A stretch of DNA of 52,308 bases, taken from assembly GCF_000315625.1 (NCBI RefSeq), contig NW_005434562.1, forward strand, positions 168,515 to 220,822, given 5' to 3'. The stretch is from Guillardia theta CCMP2712 (lineage: Eukaryota > Cryptophyceae > Pyrenomonadales > Geminigeraceae). Positions 11,437-22,322 of the stretch are shown piece after piece; position 1 is the first letter of the stretch, and every line of letters begins with the position of its first letter. A model generated the notes under the pieces. That model worked only from the letters and a program-made list of their open reading frames with translations. It had not been told where the DNA came from and ran no database searches. Position numbers and translations under genes: made by a program.

Positions 11437-11476
11437 GAGGACGGGGACGGGGACGGGGACGGGGACGGGGACGGGG
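11437..11476 (+). repeat. GGGGAC hexanucleotide repeat, potential G-quadruplex
   Basis: Six or so consecutive G4AC-type units on the plus strand. They lie in the short spacer between the convergent APC10 and myosin-locus 3' ends. Runs of four G with 2-base loops could form stacked G-quadruplexes. Confidence 0.85.
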
Positions 11477-11534
11477 GTGTATCTGAATAATTTCTTGCTA
11501 ATTGGAACATGACAAGTACATTGTAAGATATTCA

Positions 11535-12003
11535 TCAGATGGTTGATGACTTGGCAGAAAGTCCTGGAAGCTCGTCAAGATGGAGAGATCGATTGAGAGA
11601 TCGAATGAGAGGAGGTGAGAGGGAAGGGGAGACAAGAGAAGATGCTGAGAAGATGGGAGGATGGGAGAGAATTTGAGAGGAAGAGAGGGCGAGGTAGGTC
11701 AAGGAAATCAGGGAAGGAGGGAAGGAGGGAAACAGGCGAGGGAGGGGAGGGAGGGACGAGGAGCGGGGGAAAGGAAGGCAGGAAGGGAGGGAGGAACTGT
11801 CATCGTACCCATCACGCGTCCTAAGGAGCTCTCGCGGTTCTCTTGAGCTCGCTTGTCTCCGAGGAACATCAACGAGCAGCGCGCGAGCATCTGCTGCTGC
11901 TCCTCCCTGGCGCGACTGAGAAGCTCCTGCCATGTCGGGCTCTCCTTCCTCCCTCGCGCGCTCTCCTTCGCCTGCATGGCAGTCAAGCGACCGAGGAGGA
12001 GAG

Positions 12004-12041
<38 letters not shown>

Positions 12042-15000
12042 GAGAAGGAGGCGGAGGAGGAGGAGGCGGAGANNNNNNNNNNNNNNNNNNNNNNNNNNNN
12101 NNNNNNNNNNNNNNNNNNNNNNNNNNNNNNNNNNNNNNNNNNNNNNNNNNNNNNNNNNNNNNNNNNNNNNNNGGGGGAGGATGACGAGGAGGAGGGGTAG
12201 AGGTGGTGGGAAGTTCTTACTTGGTTGCGAAAAGAGGAGACGACGGTAGTCCAATCGACGTCGGTAAGGAAGCTGCCGTTGACGCGCTGGACCCTGCTCC
12301 TGCCGTAGAGCATACCTCCGATCCTCTCCCCGTCGATCTTTTTAGGCACGTTGCTCCCCACCACGAACTTGTCTACTCCCGTGACCTCCAGCACTCGCTG
12401 CACCTGCGACTTCATCGGATGGTCCGGGCCGAGCGAGCGGATGTCGACGGAGAGGAGGAAACCAACTTGAAACCCGTGCGGGCGATCCACCAGCAGCTCG
12501 CAGCGACCCAGCCCTCTGTTGGTCGCAGACACGATGCAGAGAGCAGAGGAAGAGGCTGCGGATGAGGAGGAGGAGGAGGAGGAGGATGATGATGATGATG
12601 AGGAGAGGTTTTCGTTCTCGAAGTAGGTCTGAGACTGAGTAGCGAGCGACATGTTCCCGATTCTCCTCCTCACTGCCATCCTGTATGGATCTGTTGCTTC
12701 CTCGCTCCTCTCCTTGAGGGCTGGGCGCGTGTGCCCGAGCGGTGCCCACTCGTACTCCTTGCGGAGTTTACAGCAGGCGTTCAGTGCCTCCTTCTCGTAG
12801 CGAGCATGGAGGAAGCGGTCGGGAGCGGAGGAGGGCAGTGCTCCCCCGATGTAGTTGAGCACAGCGTTGACGTCCTCCTCGAATTCCTTGTCCTCCACCT
12901 CCTCCTCCCTGTACAACAAGGAGAAGCCTCGGATCGTCGTCTCCACTGCCATTGGCCACAGCAAGTGCATGACCCTCTGCGGGAACTTGGAGGAGGAGGA
13001 GGAGGAGGAGGTGGTGGTGGTGGTGGTGGTGGAGGAGGAGGAGGAGGAGGAGGGGACAGGGTTGAGTGTCCTCTCGTCCCCGGTCATGTTGGCCCAGTCG
13101 AAGAGGGCCTTGAGAACTTGAGCTCTGCTCCTCTTCTTTCCCTCCTCCTCCTCCTCCAGACTCGCCGCCACCTCCCGCAGACGCGAGATGTCCTTGCCAT
13201 TGTCGCGCCAGGAGGGGACGACATGGTTGAAGAGGGAACACCAGGTTCGCTCGGAGAAGAGCTGCTTTCTCCTCCCCTGCTCGCCGCCCTTCCCTTGCCC
13301 CTCCATCTTCATGCTCATCCTGTAGAGCTCCTGGTCCAACCTCCGCACGTGGAAGGTCGCGACGGGATCATCTTCTGCGGATGAAAGGAAGGGGAAGAGA
13401 AGAACTTTGACCTCCCGAAAGAAAGTTTTTAGCAAGGAGGAGGAGGCGGCTGCGGCTCCCCCCTTGCCTAACAAGTTGGAAAGTGTCGACGTTCTCCTAC
13501 TGTGATCTCAGTGACATGCACGTTTGAGCAAGCAGGAACTGAAGAGCACAGAGACGAAACTTCGGTAGAGGAGGAAGGGAGGGAGGGAGGGAGGGAGGAA
13601 GGAGGGAAGGAGGAACGAGAGGACTGTGTAGAGGTCACCTTGATTCATGGCACTTGAGGAACATGTCGGTCGCATGTTGCACGTCAAGCAGGTTTGATTG
13701 ATCTTTGCAGAAATTGCCGACGAGGAGCAGGGCAGGAGCATCGTGACCTGATCTCGCTCCCAAGCTCGCTGTCTGAGCCCAGCAGAGAAGTTTGCGGTAG
13801 GTCCGAGCAGAGAGAAGATCCTCTCCCGTCACCCACACCAGCACGTCCGAGGTCAGGTACCCGATCCTCGCCAAGTCCACCAGCACCACCTCCCTCCTCA
13901 GCTGGGAGAGGCTGCCTGGGTTGAGCTGAGAAATGCTGCTCTCGAGCTCCCACGAGGGATCCAGCAGGTCTCTTGCTCCGCCCTCGCTCTCTCCTTCCGT
14001 GTCGTTGAGGCGCACCGGCAAACACCTCCTTCCCCCTCCCTCTGCTCCCCCGAGTTGCGTCAGGTACGTCTGCAGCCCACTGGTCTTGCTGCCCATCGTG
14101 GTGGAGGACGAGGAAGAGACGGCAGTTGCTGTGGTGGAGGAGGCAGAAGAGGGGGCTGCCGGTTGTCCCATCCTCATCCTCACGTGAAGTGGAAGTTCGC
14201 CGAGCTCGGGGAGGATGGCGCGCGAGTCGTCGGAGAGAGGATGGAGGAGGAGGAGCTTCCTGCAGAGAAAGCTCTTCCCCGACCCACTCCTGCCCATGAA
14301 CGTTATGGTCTTGCTGGGAGCTTTCCTGGACAGCAGCTGGGCTTGTCGAAGCGCCTCCTGCGGGACAGAGAGGTCGACCTGTATGTGGCGATCTTCTTGG
14401 CGGACTGAGAAGTGAAGCAGCGTCTGAGCTCCGATGCTCTCTGGCTGCATGCTCTGTGGGAGAGTGAGATTCGAGAAGATGGTGTTGTAGCACAAGACGA
14501 GGAGTGGAAGACAAAAAGGAGGAGGAGGAGGAGGAGGAGGAGGAGGAGGAGGAGGAGGAGAAGAAGGAGGAGAAAAGGGAGGAGGAGAAGAAAGGAAGAG
14601 GAGAGTAAGGCTGAGGAAAGGCCAAGGAGGAGGCGGGATTGTGGAGGGTTGTATGGGAGAGGTAAGGGGATGAAGGGGATACCGCAAGAATCTTGGGAGG
14701 GAAGAAGTTTGCGATCCAAGCTGGGAACATGCCATCTTCTTCCTCGTCCTGCGGCTCCTTGCCAGGGACCCCAGCGCTCTCCTCGACCATACGAGCAAAG
14801 GCCTTAGCTGGAACGAACTGCTGCCCACCCGTCGTCCGGGGTAGTTCCCCTCCTGCCATCTCCTCGAGTTTCGCCTTGAAGTTCGCGATGTTTGCGCTGG
14901 AAACGTCAAACTCTCCGAACAGTCGCCTCTCCCCCTCCACGACTTCTTTCCCTTGCTCGCTGCCTCCTGCCTCCTCCTCTAGCGCGCTCAGAAGGTCGTC

Positions 15001-15813
15001 CAAGAGCAGGTGAGGGTAGAAGAGCTCGTGCTCCCTCCTGCCCGCCGCGTGCCGATGCCAGAAGAGCTTTGCGCTGCTGGGCAGCAGCCGGATGGGCACC
15101 GGTACATCAAGGAGGAGGCCGTCAGGGGGCGGGCCCGAGTAAGGCATGAACGGCTCCTCGTGGGGCTGAGCGATGCGGCGGGAGGAGCGGGAGGAGGAGA
15201 GGAAGGGAGCTTCCACTCGTTCGAGGTAGCAAGCGTGGTGGAGGAGGTCCGGCGTCAGGTCCTTCCCCCGACACTCCTCGGGGGGCGATCCCCGCACGAT
15301 GACGGAGGAGGAGGAGGAGACGAAGACGATCTCATGGACGCCATGCAGAGAGTTCCTGCGGGCGACGGAGCCGAGGAAGACGGAGACGAACATGCCTGTG
15401 AGCAGGTCGTGCGGCTCCTTCAGCTGGATCAGACACCGCTCCTCCTGCCCGTCGTCGGAGAACAAGGAGGATACAGAGACGATCATGTAGCGCCGCGTCT
15501 CCTCCGCCTTGAACGGTTGCGACAGGTTCACGTCCAGGGCCGGAGGCTCGACGCCCTTCAAGCGTAGGAGCGTTATCTCCATTCTTGCTGGGCTCCTGCT
15601 GAGCAGCAAGGCCCTGACCTCCTCGAGAGTCTTGTCTTGTAACGAAACGGAGTCGAGGGAAAGCAGCTGGTCCCCCAGCAGGAGAGCGGCAGAGAGATCG
15701 GCGACGCTCCCCCGAATGATCTCCTGAACCACAAACGGAAACTCGCTGCCCAACTTGAGGCCGAACGCTCTCCTTCCCTCCACCTCCACGCTCGTCGTGA
15801 TGATCTCATAGCC
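11535..15813 (-). CDS. PDZ plus GBP-like P-loop protein, probably the 3' half of the myosin gene
   Basis: The first exon here (from about 15813) opens in phase with the last myosin-side exon and has no start codon, so I infer one transcript with the upstream gene. Domains in order: a PDZ domain (15790-15560) with carboxylate loop region FGLKLGS and GDQLLSLDSVSL; a linker; a P-loop domain with Walker A GRSGSGKS (about 14270-14297), a G3-like DTEG, LVWVTGEDLLSARTYRKLL and LLLVGNF (about 13730), reminiscent of guanylate-binding-protein/atlastin GTPases; then a C-terminal region (13474-12230) with Ser/Thr runs, LDQELYRMSMKMEG and VDKFVVGSNVPKKIDG. A 100-N gap lies in or next to an intron. The last clear exon is about 11990-11835; the stop at 11535 is the best candidate but uncertain. 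GTPase activity is not shown: no clear G4 motif was found. Confidence 0.6.
12073..12172. other. Assembly gap of 100 N
   Basis: One hundred consecutive N inside a (GGA/GAT)-rich low-complexity tract. It probably falls in an intron of the minus-strand gene, flanked by a GAT run on the left. Confidence 1.
14519..14580. repeat. AGG trinucleotide repeat in an intron
   Basis: AGG/GGA run in the intron between the PDZ-bearing exon and the P-loop exon of the minus-strand gene. On the coding strand it is a long pyrimidine tract just upstream of the acceptor. Confidence 0.85.
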
Positions 15814-16015
15814 CTCTGGGGGCCAAACTTGAGGAGGAGGAGGAGGAGGAGGAGGAGGAGCGGACGAAGGAGAAGTCTGATCCGAAGCAATCTTCTTCCT
15901 CTTCTGTCAACGTCGTCATACCATCGCCAAACGGCAATACACTCAACATAAATTCCATATCATGATCATGATCATGATCATTTGTATCATCGTCATCATC
16001 AATCTTCAGTCTCAC

Positions 16016-19000
16016 CATCGTCATCTTGTATCTTTCCTGGAGCATCTGCAGCTGCTTCTGCCAAGCTAAATTTCTGCCAAATCGTCAGACAAACACCTCA
16101 TCCATCTTCCTTCCCTCCTCGCTCCCCTCCCCCCTTCATCCCCTCCTCCCCTCCTCCCCTCCTCCAACATCATCCAAGTCTTACCTCCTCCACCATCGTT
16201 GAATCTTCAAGATAGCAAAGGACTTGTTGACTACTTTCCTCATCTCGCCGTATCGTTTCATGTCAACTGTACGCCGCAAGCTTGCCTGCCACCATTTCTC
16301 ACTCATTTGGACTGCTCGACTCGGCTCAAGTCTCCTCGACCTCCCTCGCCCCCTTCTGCATATTTCCGTCCTCCTAGTTTCTCTTCATTCATATGCTTCT
16401 GCCCACTGGTATGCTTTCGCCCTCTCCCCTCCCTCCTCTCTCCTCCTCCTCCTTTCTCCTCTCGTCCCTCTTCCCACCTGTAGCGTTGCAGCATACGGAT
16501 TGAGCTCGAGCTTGCGGATGAGCTGCAGCTGACCGAGACGACCAGCAGCGAGGAAGAGCATGGTTCTGCCGAACTTGAAGCTTCCCTTCCCTCCGCTGAG
16601 AGGAACCCAGTCCTCCGGCCGGCTCACCACCGACCCAACTGACTTCCATTCCTTCCTACGAAGCTCCTGCAGGGTAGAAGATAGTAAGGGAGGAATCTGG
16701 GAACAAGGGACGAGCCGAGGCGAGTTTAAGATGGAGGATGTGGAGGAGATCATGCTGGGCTAAAGAAAGAACAGGAAAACGAGGCGCGGAAGTGTGGAGA
16801 GACGACGACAACGTCGAGGAGGAGAAGGAGGCGGAGAAGGAGGAGGCGGCGGCAAAGGCGGAGGAGGCGGAGGAAGAGAAGGAGGGGGAGGCGGAGGAGG
16901 AGGAGTGGAGGAGGAGGAGTGGAGGAGGAGGAGGAGTGGAGGAGGAAGCGGAGGCGGAGGCGGAGGCGGCGGCGGAGGAGGAGGACTTACCTCGAAGATC
17001 TTGGTTATCCCCTCGCGGGGGTTTGAGGGAAGGGAGGAAGAGACTATTTCGCGCGTCCAGAGAGACTTTAATATGATGCTGAGGGAGTCTGGTAAGGGAG
17101 CAGTTGAACAGGGGAAGAAGATGGAACGAAGGGAGACATAGAGTTGAAAGGGTAGAGGTACAGGAAGAGGTAGAGGAAGAGGAAGCTAATGAGAATATTT
17201 GATTACCTGAGATCCATGCCATGTCTGCTCCAAAGTTCCTCATACGTGTATCTTGTTGGCAGACCACCAGCCTGTCAGAGGCTTGAGGGGAGGGGAGGGG
17301 AGGAGAGACAAAGGAGGGGAGGAGAGAACAGTCACGGGCTGTGAGATTGACCTGTGCGAGTTTGACGGCCTGCACGACGCCGTTACTTGACAACTGACCT
17401 GCGACTTTGGCTCGTTCGAACATCAGCGACCTCTTGTGATCGTTGGGTTTGACGCATCGCACGAAGTGCATGTGCGTGTCTTCCAGCGTTGGGATCAGTC
17501 CCTTTCTCTGCCTCCCGCTCCCCATGCCCGCGTCTCGTTCCTCCACCAGCTGGCGCTTGAAGGTTCCTGCAACGGTCTGCAGCTTTGACCTGACGGATGG
17601 ACTTGAAGTCACTTTGTCTGCTAGCTTCCCTGCTCGTACAGGAGTAGAAAACTTCTTATCCTCGTCGTTTTCATTCTCTTCCTCCATTCCGAGGCCTCGA
17701 CGGATCAGCGAGTAGGCCAGGGCATCCTTGACGCCTCCGTCCCCCCCCCCGGCTGTATCGGCGACGAGCATGCGGAGGAAGACGTGGCCTTTGTCGATGT
17801 TCTTCTCGATCATGTGGTCGATACAGTACTCCACGTCATCAGCATAATGGGTGATGACGAACGAGTTGGAGGTTGGGAAGAACCGCCGCTCGTCCCCCTG
17901 CCACATCCTCTCGTCTGTCTTCCCGTCCTTCTTGTACTTGTCGTCCTCCTTCCGTGTTCTACGAAGCACATCGATGAACTCCTTCCCCATCTTGTCATAC
18001 TCGTCTCTCCTCTCTGCCTCTCTGCAGAAGTCTGCGAGCTTGGAGAACGTCGTCTCAATCCATCGGAGCGCCAGCAGACTCTCCTGGTCCAGCTGCACAT
18101 CAGGCATGTCGTTTCCTTCGAACTCGCTCTCATACAGCTTCTTATCAGCCTCCAGCACCTTCTTGTTGAACAACACTTGTAGACTTTCATTGGCAAAGTT
18201 GATGCAGAGCTGCTCGAGGCTGTTCGCCGACATCCAGCACTTTTGGTGCTTGTCGTAGAAGGAGAAAGACTCGAAGCCGAAGATATCGAGGAGCCCGATA
18301 GAGAGAGAAGAGGAAGCGGAGGAAGCTGCATCCTGCTCGTTCTCCCTCACGAGCTCCATGTTGACATTCTCCCTCAGCCAGGAGAAGAGCTCGCAATACA
18401 CGAGCTTTGCAAGCGAGTCCCGGTTGTTCGCTGCTTGACTGGAGTTGAGAGGTACCCGACCAAACATGCTGTCCTCCTTCTTGATCGTCAGCGCCTCCTC
18501 GAGCTCAGCCGACCCACATTGAACCACATGTGCCGCATCCTCTAGGAACTGTCGGGAGCTGGAGGTCACTCGTGCCCATGGCGTTCCGCTCTGAACCTCG
18601 TCTTCGAACTCGAGGTTGCCGAGGAGGAGGATGAAGGAGAGGATCCGAAAGATAGCAAGGAGATCTTCCGCCATCCCCATCTCACAGATCGCAGTCTGCA
18701 ACATGTTCCACTGCTCTGCCTCGCTCAGGTTCCCCTCGTAGGCATCTTCTGCCTCGAAGGTCCCCTGCTCACCTCCGAGGAACTTGTACTCCTTCATCTC
18801 TCGCAATCTGAGTGATCTTCTCGTGCTCTTGTCCTGCAGCCCCGCCAGCATCATGTAGAACACGTGGAAACTTCGCTCTCCCTTTGACTGGAACGTGACT
18901 CTCGATTTCTCCAGCAAGTAAGTCTGTACTTGAGCCCCTTCAACCGTCTCCCCGCTGCTGTCGAAGCAGAGCTCTAGGTACTTGCCGAACCTGCTTGAGT

Positions 19001-20590
19001 TGTCATTCCTCAGCGTCTTTGCATTCCCGAAGGCCTCGAAGATGACATTATTCATCGTGATCTTTCCCACCAGAGACTCTGCTCGTTTCCCTCCCTCTAT
19101 GCTCCCTCCCTTGTTCTTGTACATTCCTGAAGCAACCTCCACAATGTAGCAGAGAACCTCTCGGGCTGACTTTGTCTTTCCTGCTCCACTCTCTCCGCTG
19201 ATCACCACCGACTGGTTCTGATGCTCTGCACTCAGGTTTCTGTACGCGTTGTCTGCTACCACAAACACGTGCGACCTCACACCTTGCTGGCGTGTGTTTC
19301 CTTGCAGACTCGCATAGTATCGCCGCACCTCCTTGTCGTACATTCCGATGGGATGGTCGTAGCCCGGTACAGGCATGTCAAGATGCTTGTACGGGTTGAC
19401 AGCTAAAAGCATGTTTCCGATGTAGCTGTAGATCTTCTCAGACAGAAAGCGGAACTCAACGTTCTGTAGGAGAGACGGGAGGTGGATCTTAGTCATCTCA
19501 GTGAGGTCTTCGTAAACCTTGTTCTCGTCAAAGGGCAGGAAATGAGCAAGCACGTTCGTCTCTGGTTTCATCTTGGCCTTCAGGGTTCCCATCTTAGGTA
19601 CGCTGGAGATGTTCCCGTTCATGTCAACAACATAAGTCTGGTCTTTCTTGATTTCCTTTCTTCCCATGATAGCCCAGGCATTCAGCTCGTGGCGAGTGGC
19701 TTCTCTCATTGCGATGTATCTGCTCTCCTCTTGCCTCAAGGCGTCAGGAAAGGAATCCAGCATCTCATCCAGCGTTGCAAACCCCAGGGATGTAGCAAGC
19801 ACGTCGTCGAGGGAGTGCTCTGACTTGTCCTTAAAAGCTGCCTGCAACCAGCAATGAAGGGCAGTGAGACTAAGACTGCCATACCTGAAGAGAGGAAAGC
19901 TTCATCCCAGATGGGCTCTCCTGTAGGATCTTACGAAGACATTGCTTGACCCCATGGAAAATATCGTCGGAATTTTCTACTACTGCGCTGACCTGTTGGA
20001 TAACACTATTTTAGCTTCAGGTTCAAGAAGCCTTGCCAGTAGCTTCTCACCTTTATCTTCTGCGGGTCGTCAGTCTCTGCGTTCTCTATCGACAAGACTC
20101 TTCGCTTTGTGTGCGCTATGCAGACGTCATCCCACGCCCACAGAAAGAGCGGCTGAGAGTCGAGGGACTTGACCCTTGACTTGAGCTCAATCACTTCATG
20201 CTTCTGCCAGTTCCACCTCTCCCGCTTCCCTGCCCGGATAGCATCATCCTTGCTCGTAGCTTGAGCGACCCTCGGGTGAGTCTTGCGGGGCATCAGAGGA
20301 GAATCAGCGAACGAAGGCGCTTGAGGCTTCTTCTGCGCGCACAGGGTGAACATCACCGTAGCGAGCAAGGCTATTACTGACACTCGATGCTCGTTTCGCC
20401 ATCTTCGCGGCAAGCTCAGACTCCGCGCCATTCTACGCATGAAGTCAGACAAGGGCGTGCGGCTCCCTTTCAAGGATCCTCTCGTACCATCTTGCCAGTC
20501 CAACAAACTTCGTCCGGTGAAGCGCTGCGCTCTTTCAAGCCATCCAAGCCCCTTCGCGCCTCCTCGGCCAACTCTGTTAAATCTCTCCAT
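16016..20590 (-). CDS. Myosin heavy chain with N-terminal LOTUS-like domain
   Basis: Actin-based ATPase motor. Exons by eye: 20590-20051, 19992-19885, 19841-17352, 17271-17207, 17078-16991, 16666-16478, about 16310-16184 and 16075-16016. Motor landmarks are P-loop GESGAGKT (19196-19173), switch I NDNSSRFGK, switch II DIFGFE, LEQLCINFANE, HFVRCVKPND, YTYEELWSRHG and the converter end GITKIFE. Ahead of the motor, CLRKILQESPSGMKLSSLQ joins AAFKDKSEHSLDD and LGFATLDEMLDSFPD. This fits the LOTUS/OST-HTH pattern of RNP-granule proteins, and its second half shares the motor exon. The neck is unusual: no FFR after TKIF, a 63-residue ankyrin-like exon (RTMLFLAAGRLGQLQLI), then one IQ-like KIQRWWRR and a short helix. 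The first exon encodes a hydrophobic VIALLATVMFTLCA segment, so the true start is uncertain. The frame continues into the PDZ segment at 15813. Confidence 0.85.
16786..16985. repeat. GGA/GGC purine-rich tract in a myosin intron
   Basis: Imperfect GGAGGC/GGAGGA repeats about 200 bp long. They form a polypyrimidine tract on the coding strand inside the intron between the TKIFE exon and the LRRKEW exon. Confidence 0.85.
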
Positions 20591-22322
20591 TCAATAAAGA
20601 GACGAGAGAGATGAAGGGAAAGGAGACGAAATGGAGAGCTTCGGCTACTGTCAGTGAGACTGTCTACCTCGAACATTTCTATCAGCCTACTCCTGCCGCA
20701 GATCCTGTCTTCCTGTCCTCCTGCCTGTTTGCTAGTCGGGCACCTCTTGCCATGCCTGTCATCACCTTGCCTTCCCTCCTCTCTCCCTGCCTGACTTGCC
20801 CCGTTCGCTACAGCATGGCGATGGCACAGGGAGGATAGCTCTTGGAGGCGCAAGAGTCCTGACACGACAGGGACAGCAGGGGTCAGGGACGTGAGCGCTG
20901 AGGGGGGATGAGGGCGAAGATATCAGCAACGTAGTCTGCAACCAGGTCTGCAGAGGTCTGCAACGTAGTGGGGCAGGTAGTGGGGATGAGGGTCAACTTG
21001 GTATGTGGGGGATGAGGGAATGGTTTTGCCCCTTGGTCATGCAGCTGTTTTGGGTGCACATGGCGATGGGGCAGGATGAGGAGGAGCAGGAGCGGTCGGA
21101 AGATGATCAGGAGAAGCAGATGGAGCAGGATCAGGAGGAGCAGGAGGAGTAAGAGTAGCAGCAGCAGTTGTAGTTGCAGGAACATGTACAGCAAGAGCAG
21201 CAAGAGCAGCAAGAGCAGCAAGAGCAGCAGCAGTTGCAGGATAAGCAGATCAAGGATCAGAACCGAATGGAGATCAAACACTTGTAGAGCAAGAGAATTC
21301 TTCTATTATCAATTTTTATAGTTGTGAAGTCAGCTATCTTAGAGGACATGAAGTGTAGTGAGCTATCTTAGAGGACATGAAGTGTAGTGAGCTATCTTGG
21401 AGGATATGGAGTAAGTAAAGGAAAGAATGCCACGAATCAGCGAATGGGCAATGACAACGATGACGACCCTGTCAAGCGTTAGACGAAAATTTCAAGATTT
21501 CCTGATTTCTGAGAGTGGTTGTTGTCAGGCCATATCTGCATCAAGAAACATTGACTGAGAGATTTTAAGAATGGCTCCTTTCGTCCTTGGTTTGATCCTT
21601 GTAAGAACTGTGCATGGTTTTGACCCTATAACTGACGACGTGACAGACAGGAGTCATGCTCGCCGTTGCTATCGCCCCCATCCCCTCACAATGCTCACAA
21701 GATTTCGTGGGACCATCTGGGGGGCAGCATCAGGCGTGATGACGTAGCGATGAAATGAAACTTCTTGCGTTCTGTTATCGACGCTTTCACACTCGCATTA
21801 CACTCGCATTGTTCCATCGCGCAGATTGATTTACAAGTCAGCGAGAGCGTGTTGCTCAAGGTGATGTGACTAGAGTTGTGTAGAGCACGAGCGAGTGCAA
21901 CAAAAGGCGACAAGAAACAGAAGGGAGCACCAGCGAGTCCCAGCATTCACCGTCCTCTTTATGTTCCTTAACCATCGATTCTCAAAACACTGTCCGCCAA
22001 GATTCAATCCGAAAGCCTCTGTAGCGCCAGACCTCGCAGCGATCGTCGTCCTGTACCTCATCATCCAATTAGCTCCCATGCCTCGTGTTGGCCACAAGTC
22101 TAGCTCAGCTCACCTGTTCTGTTCTGATCCTTGGGAGGGGTTGGTATGATGTTGGAGGGAAGATCGGCATCCTTAGCCGGGCTGCACCTGAAGGAACTCG
22201 TCAAAGAACCCTCCTGTTCAAGTCGAAACCGTTTCTCACCGAGACTTTGACATCTCCGTCGTCGCTAATCCTTGTGAGATTGTACGATCTGCATTCTGAA
22301 CAACATGATGTGATCAAAGGTT
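20591..22322. other. Intergenic region, no convincing gene
   Basis: Region between the myosin 5' end and the LRRC56 3' end. 20900-21330 is A/G-rich with AGC-type low complexity. 21331-21416 holds a short tandem repeat. 21895-22149 carries open frames on both strands, including a plus-strand hydrophobic stretch LAAIVVLYLI, but neither has an ATG start with clear coding bias. I see no recognisable gene, though a small spliced one could hide near 21700-22140. Confidence 0.5.
21331..21416. repeat. 29-bp direct tandem repeat
   Basis: AGCTATCTTAGAGGACATGA followed by AGTGTAGTG is repeated twice exactly and a third time partially with changes. Intergenic. Confidence 0.8.

Noticed and set aside
12008-12040. 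Poly-Asp/poly-Ile frame next to the gap
   Set aside because: GAT microsatellite in an intron beside the 100-N gap.
20883-21281. Minus-strand Leu-rich frame
   Set aside because: Translation of AGC/GGA low-complexity DNA.
21895-22149. Small plus-strand protein with a hydrophobic stretch
   Set aside because: The frame opens with GTG, the opposite strand is equally open, and codon bias is weak. Left as a possible but unsupported gene.
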